A stretch of 64,000 bases of DNA, from the NCBI RefSeq assembly GCF_028201475.1, contig NZ_CP116384.1, positions 186,001 to 250,000 of the forward strand, given 5' to 3'. The number at the start of each line of letters is the position of its first letter. Position 1 is the stretch's first letter. This document shows, piece by piece, positions 11,819 to 21,381 of the stretch. The DNA is from Vibrio sp. SCSIO 43137. Its GTDB lineage: Bacteria; Pseudomonadota; Gammaproteobacteria; Enterobacterales; Vibrionaceae. The notes under the pieces were generated by a model, which was not told where the DNA came from, searched no databases, and saw nothing but the letters and a program-made list of their open reading frames with translations. The position numbers were made by a program, and so were the translations under genes.

Positions 11819-12847
11819 ATGAAGTATCCCGCCCCGTTAAAGCAAGGGAGTACTATTGCTGTTACTGCTTTTTCAGCCGGTATTGCCGAGCAACATCAAG
11901 CCCGTTTTCAGGTGGTGACTGACTACCTGCGCTCAAAGGGTATGAAAGTGGTTATTGGGGGTTGCCTCTATGGTCAGCACAAGCATGTTAGTGCGTCAGC
12001 CAGACAAAGAGCGGATGAACTAATGACTTTCCTTCTTGATGACTCTGTGGACGCCATTTATCCCCCGTGGGGTGGCGAGATTGCCATGGAGTTATTGCCG
12101 TTGATCGATTTTGAACGGTTACAAAATGTCAGACCAAAATGGTTGCTGGGCTTTTCGGATATCAGTACACTTTCGGCCGTTTTCACTGCCAAACTGGGTT
12201 GGGCAACGGCACACTGTTCAAACCTGATGGATTTATCGCCGCAAGCTGCGGACGGCTTAACAGAAAACACCCTAAACCATATGGCGACGGAAACAGGGCA
12301 GGCATTCAGGCAAAATGCACCTTCTATGTATGCCAGCCGCTGGCCGGATATGGCAAATAAACCACTAGAGGCCATTAATCCGGACAGAGAGACCTGCTGG
12401 AAGTGGCTGGTAAAACCTGAATCAGGAAATAGGATTGAAGGCAGGCTGATAGGTGGTTGCTGGGATACTCTTCATCATCTGTTTGCCACTGAATATCTTG
12501 ATATTGCAGGCCTAACGCAGCGCTACCCTGAAGGTGTGGTGCTTTATCTTGAAAATGCAGAAATGCCACCTCCGGAACTGGTTCGCGCCATTCTGAATAT
12601 GAAATTCAGAGGCGTCTTTAACAACCTGAATGGATTGCTATTGGGAAGAAATGCGGCACAAGATCCTGATGATTCGAATGCGCTGAGTTACAACGAGGTT
12701 TTGCAAAGCTACCTGTCAGATCTCGCTATTCCTGTGATGACGGATCTGGATATCGGCCATAAGCCGCCTAACCTGACCTTGATAAACGGCGCTATGGCGA
12801 AAGTTGAACTCGATCAGATTGGTACTATTGAACAGTGGCTGGTGTGA
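11819..12847 (+). CDS. S66-family LD-carboxypeptidase / MccF-like peptidase
   Basis: A serine peptidase of the S66 family, 342 residues from the ATG at 11819. The upstream in-frame start at 11759 adds 20 unlikely residues. The catalytic serine is Ser113 in LLGFSDIST. The family Glu and His are expected in LENAEMPPPELVRAIL and DIGHKPPN. Homologues either trim the tetrapeptide of recycled murein (LdcA) or cleave microcin C-type aminoacyl nucleotides (MccF). The longer MccF-like length fits either. It has its own promoter and faces the amidohydrolase gene convergently. Confidence 0.87.
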   Translation: MKYPAPLKQGSTIAVTAFSAGIAEQHQARFQVVTDYLRSKGMKVVIGGCLYGQHKHVSASARQRADELMTFLLDDSVDAIYPPWGGEIAMELLPLIDFERLQNVRPKWLLGFSDISTLSAVFTAKLGWATAHCSNLMDLSPQAADGLTENTLNHMATETGQAFRQNAPSMYASRWPDMANKPLEAINPDRETCWKWLVKPESGNRIEGRLIGGCWDTLHHLFATEYLDIAGLTQRYPEGVVLYLENAEMPPPELVRAILNMKFRGVFNNLNGLLLGRNAAQDPDDSNALSYNEVLQSYLSDLAIPVMTDLDIGHKPPNLTLINGAMAKVELDQIGTIEQWLV

Positions 12848-12911
12848 TGGGGTTAAGTTTTGATGAGTAATACATAAGCCTGAACCCGTATCAGGTTCAG
12901 GCTGGCAGAAG

Positions 12912-14627
12912 TTACTGCTGCTTATAAACAGTTTTTCCTTCAAACAGAGTTTCTATAACCTGAGTTTCACCTATATCTTCTGGTGCGATGGTGAAGATAT
13001 TCTGGTTCAGAATCAGCATATCGGCTGATTTGCCCACTTCGATAGAACCGCTGTTTTTCTCAATGCGCTGTGCCATTGCTCCGTTGATGGTATACATCTT
13101 CAAAGCCTGTTCTATGGTAACGCGTTGTTCCGGCCATAGTGTTTCATCTGCCCTGAGTCCGTTTGGATCTTTGCGGGTTACCATAGACTCCATTGCTTTC
13201 CATGGGTTAACGTCAGCAGATACCGGCCAGTCAGAACCACCAGTCGGGTTTGAACCGTTGTCAGATAAAGTTTTCATTTCGCAGTTTCTGGTTGCACGTT
13301 CTTTACCTAAAATCGCTTCAAGCCCATTCTGAATCGGGCTCGGATACCAGAAAATAGGTGAGAAGTTTGGTATAACATCCAGCTCAGCAAAGCGGGGGAT
13401 ATCTGCAGGATCAACGATACAGGCATGAGCTATTTCGTGTCTCAGGCCGGAGTTTCCTCTTATCTTTCTGACTTTCTCTACGGCGTTGAGCATAGTTCGC
13501 GCAGCCCGGTCGCCAACCGCATGAACTTGCGTGGTATAGCCCTGCTCGTCCAGCCAAATCAAAGTAGTTGCCAACACTTTCTCTGAGTAGTTTAGTGTGC
13601 CGAGAATTTCCTTTTCCGCAGGATTATAAGGAGCGAGCATTGCTGCCGTTTTCGTCGGCGGAATACCATCTAACGACATCTTGGCAAAACCGGCGTTCAG
13701 GTGACCGCTGCTTGGCTTCGTCATTTTCAAAAAAGCGGCCTGTTTTTCTTCCTGACTCATGCCGCTAGCCGAAGGCCAACCCCATGAGAGCGCAACATTG
13801 GCGGTGAGTTTTCCTTCATCATCCAATTGCTTCCACGCTTTATACTCTTTATCAAAAACATAAGAATCTTTAACGCCGATAATACCAACTTTGTTTAGCT
13901 CATTAATGGCATGTTGTGCGGCCAGTTTGTAATCATTCGCAGTGCGGGACGGAGCAGCATCGCGTACGGCACCACCCGCTTGTTCAAGAAAAAATCCACT
14001 TAGAGACCCATCTGATGTTTTAACGACCAAGTCTCCATATTTTTCCGTAGATGAAACCGTTGCTCCAGAAAGACGGATTGCTTCGCTGTTAGCCCAGATG
14101 TTGTGGTGGCTAAAGTCGGTCAGAATAACAGGTCGTCCTGCTGAGGCTCTGTCTAAACGGGCTAAACTCTCTGCACTAGCTTCATTCAGAAGCTCTGCAC
14201 CCCAACTGCCACCCTGAATCCAGTTTCCTGCTGGAATGGTAGCAGCACATTTTTCAACAGCAGAAAGGATTTCATCAAGACCGGCTTGCTGGGAGAAGTT
14301 GCATTCGAAAAGCAGTTTTTCCCCGGCACCTACCGGATGGATATGGCTATCGTATAACCCAGGGACGACGGTCTTTCCTTTTAAGTCAATAACTTTGATA
14401 TCATCAGCTTTGCTGATAGCAGCGAGTGCTTCTTTGCCGACATAGTTGAATTTACCGTCTTCAATGATTAGAGAGCGGACGTACTTTCCGTTGCCTGAAC
14501 CTGTATAGATGTTTCCGTTGATATAGGCTTTAACTCCGGATTCCGGCTCTGCTGAAAACACCGTTAGCGGTGTGGCAACCACAGCGGTGAGAGCAGAGAG
14601 CAACAGTGGCTGTATAATTTTACTCAT
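12912..14627 (-). CDS. Exported amidohydrolase (YtcJ / Amidohydrolase_3 family)
   Basis: A 571-residue metal-dependent hydrolase with a signal peptide (MSKIIQPLLLSALTAVVATP, then LTVFSA) predicting periplasmic location. Metal ligands appear in YDSHIHPVGAG (HXH), TQVHAVGDRAARTML, RHEIAHACIV and GGSDWPVSADVNPW, the Amidohydrolase_3 set. Members hydrolyse N-formyl or N-acyl amides, and the substrate here is unknown. It is divergent from a MarR regulator, with operator-like palindromes between them, so it is probably MarR-controlled. Confidence 0.88.
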   Translation of the reverse strand: MSKIIQPLLLSALTAVVATPLTVFSAEPESGVKAYINGNIYTGSGNGKYVRSLIIEDGKFNYVGKEALAAISKADDIKVIDLKGKTVVPGLYDSHIHPVGAGEKLLFECNFSQQAGLDEILSAVEKCAATIPAGNWIQGGSWGAELLNEASAESLARLDRASAGRPVILTDFSHHNIWANSEAIRLSGATVSSTEKYGDLVVKTSDGSLSGFFLEQAGGAVRDAAPSRTANDYKLAAQHAINELNKVGIIGVKDSYVFDKEYKAWKQLDDEGKLTANVALSWGWPSASGMSQEEKQAAFLKMTKPSSGHLNAGFAKMSLDGIPPTKTAAMLAPYNPAEKEILGTLNYSEKVLATTLIWLDEQGYTTQVHAVGDRAARTMLNAVEKVRKIRGNSGLRHEIAHACIVDPADIPRFAELDVIPNFSPIFWYPSPIQNGLEAILGKERATRNCEMKTLSDNGSNPTGGSDWPVSADVNPWKAMESMVTRKDPNGLRADETLWPEQRVTIEQALKMYTINGAMAQRIEKNSGSIEVGKSADMLILNQNIFTIAPEDIGETQVIETLFEGKTVYKQQ

Positions 14628-14734
14628 GTTCAGTGACCTTGTATTGTAAGCAGTGGTTTCAGGTGATTAGTCAGATTCCTTAAACCTTTAAACTTAAACT
14701 TTGATAAAAGCTGGCTAAGACAGCGTTAACAGGT

Positions 14735-14790
14735 AATATAGTTGACCTGTCAACAATGTTGCAACAAAAGTAATTGATAAGTCAACTAAG
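14735..14790. promoter_or_regulatory. Probable MarR operators between amidohydrolase and marR
   Basis: GTTGAC-CT-GTCAAC at 14741-14754 is a perfect 6-bp-arm palindrome. A related imperfect site, TTGATAAGTCAA, lies at 14774-14785, about three helical turns downstream. Both sit in the 184-bp divergent intergenic region, where a MarR dimer would control both promoters. Confidence 0.65.
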
Positions 14791-14811
14791 TTCTATGTAA
14801 AGGAAAGTAAA

Positions 14812-15252
14812 GTGAGTCCAAGAAAAGATCCTATAAGCAGGCTGGTTTCCATTTTATATCGGCAAGAATTGAAAACGGTCAGCCATCTTCTTGAGCAGCA
14901 CGGTATTTCGTTTTCTCAGTTGCCGTTTCTGATGGAGTTATACAGCCATCAGGGGATTACACAGGAGAAGTTGGTCAGCAAAGTACAGGTGGATAAAGCG
15001 ATGGCCACGCGGGTACTAAAGCAGATGGATGGCAAAGGTTTTATTACCAGAGAGCGGAACCCCGATGATGCCCGCTCTAAGCTCGTTTACCTGACTGGAG
15101 AGGCAGAAAAACTGAAACCTGAACTACTCAAGATAATAGCCGACTGGAATGATGTTCTGACTCAGGGGATTACTGAAGAAGAGATTGAAGTGGTCAAACG
15201 AGTTAACCGTAAAATGATAGAAAACGTCAAACAGAGATACGATAGTAAGTAA
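14812..15252 (+). CDS. MarR-family transcriptional regulator
   Basis: A winged-helix regulator of 146 residues starting at GTG behind AAAGGAAAG. The DNA-binding helix-turn-helix reads GITQEKLVSKVQVDKAMATRVLKQM and the wing reads GFITRERNPDDARSKLVYLT with the conserved DXRXK. It is divergent from the exported amidohydrolase and probably represses both genes. The ligand may be an amidohydrolase substrate or product (inference). Confidence 0.9.
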   Translation: MSPRKDPISRLVSILYRQELKTVSHLLEQHGISFSQLPFLMELYSHQGITQEKLVSKVQVDKAMATRVLKQMDGKGFITRERNPDDARSKLVYLTGEAEKLKPELLKIIADWNDVLTQGITEEEIEVVKRVNRKMIENVKQRYDSK

Positions 15253-15403
15253 TTCGAGCCGGTGTCAGGGAACAGAAATTGCGGGTAGATAAAATTAATC
15301 AAGGCACTGATCCGAAAACAATAAGTTACCACTTAAAAAGCATTTTCAAGCTAGTTGGGTATAATACGCTGAAACGATTAAGTACAGAAATTAAGGCTCC
15401 GCA

Positions 15404-16342
15404 ATGAAAACCAATAAAGTGGTCACCATTACTCTTAACCCTGCATTAGATCTTACCGGAAGCTTAGATAGCCTGAATACCGGCTCGGTTAGTCTGGTCA
15501 ATGAAAGCGATTTTCATGCAGCAGGCAAAGGGGTCAATGTGGCTCAGGTGTTATCTGATTTAGGTGCCAAGGTCACTGTTACCGGGTTTCTTGGCCGTGA
15601 TAACCAAGAGATGTTTTGCCAGCTGTTCGACACAATAGGCGCTACTGATGAGTTTGTCCGTATCGACGGAGCAACACGGATAAACGTTAAGTTGGTTGAG
15701 TCGGGTGGCAAGGTGAGTGATATCAACTTCCCCGGTATCAGCGTTTCCGCTCAGGCCATAGCCGACTTTGAACATAAGTTACTTCAGTTAGCGGAAACTC
15801 ACGACTATTTTGTGCTGGCCGGAAGCCTGCCAAATGGCGTTTCCCCTCAGCAGTGTGCCAAGTGGATTGAGCTGCTTAAGTCAAAAGGAAAGAAAGTGCT
15901 GTTTGACAGTAGCAGAGAAGCTCTTAAAGAGGGGGTTGATGCTGCGCCATGGCTGATCAAACCCAATGAGGAAGAGCTGTCTGCTTTTGCCGGCAGAACA
16001 CTGAAGACGATGACGGATTGTCAGCCTGTTGCCGAAGCACTGGCAGAGCAAGGGATTGAAAATATCGTAGTCTCTATGGGGGCAGATGGCGTGCTCTGGT
16101 TAAATGAAAACCGTTGGCTGAAAGGGACACCACCAAAGATGAAGGTAGTCAGCACGGTCGGGGCTGGTGATACTTTGGTTGCTGCGCTCTGTTGGGGACA
16201 TATGCAGCTACTGGACAGAGAAGAGTTAGTTACTTTTGCTACCGCTTTATCAGCTTTAGCGGTATCGCAGGTAGGGGTTGGTGCAAAAGACAGAGCCGCC
16301 ATTGAGGCAGTAAAACAGCAAGTTCAGGTTTCAGCGTTATAG
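15404..16342 (+). CDS. 1-phosphofructokinase / tagatose-6-phosphate kinase-like PfkB kinase
   Basis: A 312-residue ribokinase-fold kinase of the FruK/LacC branch. It has TLNPALDLT at the N-terminus, the substrate loop HAAGKGVNVAQVLSDLGAKV, and the C-terminal ATP and catalytic motif STVGAGDTLVAAL with the aspartate as general base. FruK phosphorylates fructose-1-phosphate at C6. It stands alone here rather than in a fruBKA operon, so the physiological substrate is uncertain. A TATAAT -10 is at 15360-15365. Confidence 0.85.
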   Translation: MKTNKVVTITLNPALDLTGSLDSLNTGSVSLVNESDFHAAGKGVNVAQVLSDLGAKVTVTGFLGRDNQEMFCQLFDTIGATDEFVRIDGATRINVKLVESGGKVSDINFPGISVSAQAIADFEHKLLQLAETHDYFVLAGSLPNGVSPQQCAKWIELLKSKGKKVLFDSSREALKEGVDAAPWLIKPNEEELSAFAGRTLKTMTDCQPVAEALAEQGIENIVVSMGADGVLWLNENRWLKGTPPKMKVVSTVGAGDTLVAALCWGHMQLLDREELVTFATALSALAVSQVGVGAKDRAAIEAVKQQVQVSAL

Positions 16343-16377
16343 CCTCAATTATCTCATTAGCTGTTGCAAAATATGAA

Positions 16378-16418
16378 GCTCCGCCGCGCCATTTCTGGCG
16401 CGGAGGGTTTGTTTATCG
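16378..16418 (-). repeat. Partial copy of the 90-bp hairpin element
   Basis: The minus strand here matches the left half of the elements at 34453-34542 and 56202-56291 (CGATAAACAAACCCTCCGCG followed by a GCGCC/GGCGC stem). The right half is absent. On the plus strand the hairpin could act as the terminator of the upstream kinase gene. Confidence 0.6.
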
Positions 16419-16561
16419 CTCTTTCCCTGATAACAAATCGGCCTGATGACAAAAGAGAGTTATATATTTAGTATTTCATATCAGTGCATATCTGCTATTG
16501 TTTAGCTTCTCGGCTTTAAGCGTCTATTTGTTAATCATTCTCTTCACAATAAGGACATACG

Positions 16562-17746
16562 GTGCATTCTTCCCAACGCCACTCATGGCAGACACCCCGG
16601 AATTTTCTGATTCTGATCTCCATCATAGTTCCTATCGCTTTCTCCAGTTGGAATGCGCTGCTAAACAACTTTGTTATTGAAAAAGCCAACTTTACCGGTG
16701 CTGATATCGGCCTGTTGCAGAGTGTGCGGGAGATACCCGGTTTTCTCGCCTTTACCGTGGTGTTTGTACTGCTGTTTATCCGCGAGCAGCGATTTATGAT
16801 TGTATCACTGGGCATGCTTAGCCTTGGTACGGCACTGACAGGCTTTTTTCCTTCGGTAACCGGCCTGCTCTGCACCACCTTGCTGATGTCTGTCGGTTTT
16901 CACTATTTTGAAACCCTTAAGCAGTCACTGTCACTTCAGTGGCTGACGAAAGAGGAAGCACCTGAAACGTTAGGCAAGCTGATTTCCGTCGGAGCGCTAG
17001 CTTCTCTTTGCACCTATGCCGGTTTATGGGTGCTGCTGGAGATTTTTGATGTGGGATACACCTGGGTTTATGTACTGGCCGGTGGTTCTGCATTTTGTAT
17101 TGCCATGTTTATGGCGTTCGCATTCCCTGTGTTTGAGTCCCATACGGCACAAACCAAAAAGCTGGTACTGAAAAAGCGTTACTGGCTCTACTATGCCCTT
17201 ACCTTTATGAGTGGAGCGCGCAGGCAGATTTTCACCGTATTTGCCGGATTCCTGATGGTTGAGAAGTTCCACTACTCGGCGGCCGATATTACTTTACTGT
17301 TTCTGATTAACTATCTGTTTAACTGGCTGTTTGCCAAAAGAATCGGCCAATTTATCGGCCGGGTTGGTGAACGTAAGGCGCTGATTTTTGAATATGTAGG
17401 TTTAGCCATGGTGTTTACCGGCTACGCATATGTGGAATCGGCAGAGTGGGGCGCAGCTCTGTATGTGATTGACCATCTGTTCTTTGCGCTGGCACTGGCA
17501 ATCAAAACCTATTTCCAGAAAATAGCCGATCCGGCGGATATGGCGTCGACCGCCGGTGTTTCATTTACTATCAATCATATTGCTGCTGTGGTAATTCCGG
17601 TTACCTTCGGTGCTATCTGGCTGGTGTCACCAACAGCGGTATTCCTGCTGGGTACGGCAATGGCGCTGATCTCCCTGTTGCTTTCACTGAACATTCCAAG
17701 GCATCCGACGCAGGGCAATGAAGTAAGGTGGTTACAATGTCAGTAA
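16562..17746 (+). CDS. MFS transporter
   Basis: A 394-residue integral membrane protein with about 12 hydrophobic segments, starting at GTG 9 bases after AAGGAC. Family-like features include the charged cytoplasmic loop REQRFMIVSLGMLSLGTAL and a central loop before KKRYWLYYALTFMSGARRQIF. The last 10 bases overlap the Nudix gene, so the two are co-transcribed. The substrate is not recognisable. Confidence 0.82.
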   Translation: MHSSQRHSWQTPRNFLILISIIVPIAFSSWNALLNNFVIEKANFTGADIGLLQSVREIPGFLAFTVVFVLLFIREQRFMIVSLGMLSLGTALTGFFPSVTGLLCTTLLMSVGFHYFETLKQSLSLQWLTKEEAPETLGKLISVGALASLCTYAGLWVLLEIFDVGYTWVYVLAGGSAFCIAMFMAFAFPVFESHTAQTKKLVLKKRYWLYYALTFMSGARRQIFTVFAGFLMVEKFHYSAADITLLFLINYLFNWLFAKRIGQFIGRVGERKALIFEYVGLAMVFTGYAYVESAEWGAALYVIDHLFFALALAIKTYFQKIADPADMASTAGVSFTINHIAAVVIPVTFGAIWLVSPTAVFLLGTAMALISLLLSLNIPRHPTQGNEVRWLQCQ

Positions 17747-18267
17747 CAGAATTAAAGTTAGCATTCTGTCCGTTATGCGGACAGGAATCGTTAAGTAAAA
17801 GTGTGTCGCCAAGTATCAGGTATCAGTGTGATAAGTGTGACTTTGTGATGTTTCAGAACGTTGCGGCTGCCGTAATGGTGGCGGTTTGTTATGGCGATGA
17901 GATTCTGGTGGCAACCCGTGGCAGAGAGCCGGGCAAAGGCTTGTGGGATCTTCCCGGTGGCTTTGTTGACCCTGATGAGACGCTGGAGCAGGCTGTAGTA
18001 CGTGAGCTGCATGAAGAATTGGGGTTAGAGCTGAAAATTGATCAGGCTGAATATCTGGCTTCAAACCCGAACACCTATCCATATAAGGGCATCGTCTATA
18101 AAACCAATGATACGTTTTTCAGGATTGTACTGGATGCAAAACCTGAGCTGGTTGCACAGGATGATGTGGAATCGATTGAATGGGTTAAGCTAGCAGATCT
18201 GGATATAGAGCGCTTTGCATTTACTTCTGCGAAAAGCGCCATTCAGACTCTACAGTCTTTACGCTGA
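17737..18267 (+). CDS. Zinc-ribbon Nudix hydrolase
   Basis: A 176-residue Nudix enzyme from the ATG at 17737. The N-terminus has a zinc ribbon (CPLCG, then CDKC about 19 residues later), as in NADH pyrophosphatases. The Nudix box reads GGFVDPDETLEQAV followed by VRELHEELGLEL, with the full REXXEE metal site. It would hydrolyse a nucleoside diphosphate derivative. It overlaps the MFS gene by 10 bases, which may link export and house-cleaning functions. Confidence 0.9.
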   Translation: MSVTELKLAFCPLCGQESLSKSVSPSIRYQCDKCDFVMFQNVAAAVMVAVCYGDEILVATRGREPGKGLWDLPGGFVDPDETLEQAVVRELHEELGLELKIDQAEYLASNPNTYPYKGIVYKTNDTFFRIVLDAKPELVAQDDVESIEWVKLADLDIERFAFTSAKSAIQTLQSLR

Positions 18268-18286
18268 ATTTTTCTGAACAGTAGAT

Positions 18287-18312
18287 AAAAAAACCGCCAC
18301 ATTACGTGGCGG
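18287..18312 (-). terminator. Terminator of gldA
   Basis: The stem CCGCCAC-ATTAC-GTGGCGG is followed on the minus strand by seven T residues, 25 bases past the gldA stop. Confidence 0.88.
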
Positions 18313-18336
18313 AAATAAAGGTAATGATGAATGGAG

Positions 18337-19422
18337 TTACATTGAACCTAGTTCGTTAGCGGTCAGGATGGCTGCAAGAACCAACTCTGGTGTTACTTCA
18401 AATGGCATGTTGTGAATGGTTTCACCTTCTGCACAAGATGCTTCTGCTACTTCCAGTAGTTTATCGCGATTGATTTCCGTTACGCCCATCATCTTCAGGT
18501 TAGTCGGCAGACCAACAGAGCGGCAGAAGTTGATCACTTCTTCAATCTCTTCCATTGGTGCATTTTCCAGAACCAGCTGAGTCAGGGTACCGAATGCCAC
18601 TTTCTCACCATGATACAGGTGGTGACACTCTTCCAGCTTAGTCAGGCCGTTGTGAATTGCGTGCGCTGCCGCCAGACCTGAGCTTTCAAAACCGATACCT
18701 GAAAGATAAGTGTTTGCTTCAATGATGTTCTCTACTGCTGTGTTAGACAGGTTTTGATCACAAGCGATCTTCGCTTTTAAGCCGTCAGCAATCAGTGTTT
18801 CGTAACACAGTTTTGCCAGCGCCTGAGCAGAACGGGTCGGAGCACCGCCAGCCATTGTAGATTTGCCTGAGATACCGTTAGCACGCGCTTCAAAGTAAGT
18901 AGAAAGCGCATCACCCATACCGGCAACCAGTAGGCGGGTAGGTGCACCAGCGATAATCTGAGTATCCATAATAACCATGTTAGGGTTGCTTGGATAAATC
19001 AGGTACTCAGAGAATTCACCTTCCGGTGTGTAGATAACAGAAAGAGCACTGGTTGGTGCGTCAGTAGATGCAATAGTCGGAACAATAACCACTGGAATCT
19101 TGCTGTAGAAGGCGATAGCTTTTGCTGTATCCAGAGTCTTACCACCACCGATACCAACGATCACTTCAGCGCCCTGAACTTTGGTGATTTCCATCAGACG
19201 CTCAATTTCCGGACGGCTACATTCGCCGACAAACTCGGCCATTTTCAGTTCAACGTCCGCTTCCACACAGCTTTGAGAAACAGTTGAACCAACCAGCTCA
19301 GTTACGAAGCTATCTGCGATAGCCAGAACATTGGTTCCCAGTGGTTTTACATATTCACCGATTGAGCTTAGTACGTTTGCGCCTTGTACGTATTTTCCCG
19401 GTGAAATAATGATTTTGTCCAT
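18337..19422 (-). CDS. gldA: Glycerol dehydrogenase GldA
   Basis: A zinc- and NAD-dependent alcohol dehydrogenase of 361 residues that interconverts glycerol and dihydroxyacetone. The E. coli enzyme also reduces hydroxyacetone to 1,2-propanediol. Motifs are VGIGGGKTLDTAKA (NAD), VPTIASTDAPTSALSVIY, GMGDALSTYFEAR and the zinc histidines in AAAHAIHNGL and HHLYHGEKVAFG. The start at 19422 is preceded by AGAGG. It is divergent from dhaKLM, which uses its product. Confidence 0.95.
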   Translation of the reverse strand: MDKIIISPGKYVQGANVLSSIGEYVKPLGTNVLAIADSFVTELVGSTVSQSCVEADVELKMAEFVGECSRPEIERLMEITKVQGAEVIVGIGGGKTLDTAKAIAFYSKIPVVIVPTIASTDAPTSALSVIYTPEGEFSEYLIYPSNPNMVIMDTQIIAGAPTRLLVAGMGDALSTYFEARANGISGKSTMAGGAPTRSAQALAKLCYETLIADGLKAKIACDQNLSNTAVENIIEANTYLSGIGFESSGLAAAHAIHNGLTKLEECHHLYHGEKVAFGTLTQLVLENAPMEEIEEVINFCRSVGLPTNLKMMGVTEINRDKLLEVAEASCAEGETIHNMPFEVTPELVLAAILTANELGSM

Positions 19423-19672
19423 TTTAGACCTCTTTGAATATGTGTGCGTAGGATTGTTCATTTTATGTAATCAGTTATTTGGTAATGCTACAGTGATCAA
19501 TGACTCATTTTGAGTATATCTGTTGTTATGTGTATGATTAATTTTGATACCACTCACGGTAAACGTTGCCAATGTTGGAATAGTTACAAAAAATGACATA
19601 TGGTATTTCGAAAGGTTAAAGTATCAACAGTTATATCTGTCCTATTTATCTAATAACAGTGAAGTGAATGTG

Positions 19673-20737
19673 ATGAAAAAATTAATCAATGAAGTGGAAA
19701 ACGTGGTCTCCGAACAGGTCGAAGGGCTGGTGTTGGCTAACCCGGAATTAAAGTTAGTGACTGACCCATATTTTATTTATCACGAGAAAAGCAAAGGTAA
19801 GGTTTCGCTGGTCTCTGGTGGCGGTAGCGGTCACGAGCCTCTGCATGCGGGTTTTGTCGGTAAAGGTATGTTGACAGCAGCCTGTCCGGGTGCCGTATTT
19901 ACTTCTCCGACACCGGATCAAATGATGGAGTGCGGTAAGGCGATTCCAAACGAAGAAGGCGTACTTTACTTTATAAAGAACTACACAGGTGACGTACTGA
20001 ACTTCGAAATGGCAGTAGAAATGCTGCATATGGAAGGCATTAAAGTCGGTTCTGTTGTTATTGATGACGATGTGGCTGTAAAAGATTCCCTATATACCGC
20101 TGGCCGCAGAGGCGTTGCTGCAACAGTTCTTATCGAGAAAATCGTTGGTGCTGCTGCTGAAGCAGGAAAAGACATCGCTTATTGTGAAGCGCTGGCAACC
20201 CGCCTGAACAACCGTGCACGCTCATTTGGTGTTGCGCTATCAGCTTGTGTGGTTCCGGCTAACGGCAAACCATCTTTTGAACTGGCAGACGATGAGATTG
20301 AGTTCGGTGTTGGTATTCACGGTGAGCCGGGTATCGAGCGTCGTTCATACAAAGATGTTGATACCACTACCTCTCAGATGCTGGAAGAACTATTAGGTTC
20401 AGAGCCTTACAGCAGAACACTGAAAACATGGGATCGTGAAGAAGGCAGCTGGCTGGAAACTGAGCAAACTACAGAAGCATTCGCTCAGGGTGATGAGCTG
20501 ATTGTACTGGTCAACGGCCTTGGCGGAACACCGGAATCAGAGCTGTTTGGTGCTTACCGTAAAGTTCATAAAGAGCTGGAAGCGGCTGGCTTCAATATTG
20601 CCCGTTCACTGGTTGGTAACTACTGTACTTCCCTGAACATGGAAGGCTTCTCTATCACGTTGCTGAAAGCAGACAAAGAAACCCTTGAACTGTGGGATGC
20701 TCCGGTAGAAGCACCGTCTCTGCGTTGGGGTTGCTAA
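19673..20737 (+). CDS. dhaK: PTS-dependent dihydroxyacetone kinase, substrate subunit DhaK
   Basis: DhaK binds dihydroxyacetone covalently through a histidine and presents it for phosphorylation to DHAP. The protein is 354 residues from the ATG at 19673, the family length. The longer reading from 19544 adds 43 unlikely residues. Key motifs are VSGGGSGHEPLHAGFVG, FTSPTPDQMM, NYTGDVLNFEMA and FGVGIHGEPGIERR, which holds the covalent histidine. It is the first gene of dhaKLM and is separated from dhaL by two bases. Confidence 0.95.
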   Translation: MKKLINEVENVVSEQVEGLVLANPELKLVTDPYFIYHEKSKGKVSLVSGGGSGHEPLHAGFVGKGMLTAACPGAVFTSPTPDQMMECGKAIPNEEGVLYFIKNYTGDVLNFEMAVEMLHMEGIKVGSVVIDDDVAVKDSLYTAGRRGVAATVLIEKIVGAAAEAGKDIAYCEALATRLNNRARSFGVALSACVVPANGKPSFELADDEIEFGVGIHGEPGIERRSYKDVDTTTSQMLEELLGSEPYSRTLKTWDREEGSWLETEQTTEAFAQGDELIVLVNGLGGTPESELFGAYRKVHKELEAAGFNIARSLVGNYCTSLNMEGFSITLLKADKETLELWDAPVEAPSLRWGC

Positions 20738-20739
20738 TC

Positions 20740-21378
20740 ATGTCAGAAATTACTAAAGCTCAACTAATTACCTGGTTAACTAACTGTAGTGCGGTTTACT
20801 CAGAAAACCGCGATATGCTGACAGAACTGGATGCGGCCATTGGTGATGCTGACCACGGTTTAAATATGGACAGAGGTTTTGCTGAAGTGGCAGCAAAAAT
20901 ACCGACGGTTGCCGACAAAGACATTGCTAACGTATTTAAAGTGACAGGCATGACTCTGCTGTCAAAAGTTGGCGGCGCTTCAGGTCCGCTGTACGGCACT
21001 CTGTTTATCCGTGCTGCAACAAAAACAGCTGGTAAAGAGAGCCTGACACTGGCTGAGCTGGTGGATGCACTGCAAGCAGGTGTAGACGGCGTTATTGCCC
21101 GCGGTAAAGCGGAGCCGGGTGACAAAACCATGTGTGATGTCTGGTGGGATGTTATCGCTGCTGCCCGTACTTCACTGGAAAACGATGAAACCGTGTCTGC
21201 TGCTCTGGCAACCATGGCTCAGGTAGCGGAAGCCGGTGTTGAAAAAACAATACCGATGTTAGCGAAAAAAGGACGCGCCAGTTATCTGGGCGAGCGTAGT
21301 GTCGGTCATGCTGACCCGGGTGCTACCTCAGCCAAGCTGATGGTTCAGGCCTTAAACAATGTAGTAAATGAGGCATAA
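20740..21378 (+). CDS. dhaL: PTS-dependent dihydroxyacetone kinase, ADP-binding subunit DhaL
   Basis: DhaL holds ADP as a permanent cofactor that accepts phosphate from DhaM and passes it to DhaK-bound dihydroxyacetone. It is 212 residues, with the Mg-ADP aspartates in LDAAIGDADHGLNMDRGF, then KVGGASGPLYG and SYLGERSVGHADPGATS. The gene ends four bases before dhaM, consistent with stoichiometric expression. Confidence 0.95.
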   Translation: MSEITKAQLITWLTNCSAVYSENRDMLTELDAAIGDADHGLNMDRGFAEVAAKIPTVADKDIANVFKVTGMTLLSKVGGASGPLYGTLFIRAATKTAGKESLTLAELVDALQAGVDGVIARGKAEPGDKTMCDVWWDVIAAARTSLENDETVSAALATMAQVAEAGVEKTIPMLAKKGRASYLGERSVGHADPGATSAKLMVQALNNVVNEA

Positions 21379-21381
21379 GTA

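Noticed and set aside
12058..12375. Antisense ORF within the S66 peptidase gene
   Set aside because: Shadow frame. The sense gene has clear catalytic motifs.
19423..19672. Sigma-54 or DhaR site between gldA and dhaK
   Set aside because: No GG-N10-GC pair with the proper surrounding sequence was found, and no dhaR gene is in the window.
20796..21215. Antisense ORF across dhaL, serine and alanine rich
   Set aside because: Shadow of dhaL with no ribosome binding site and low-complexity composition.
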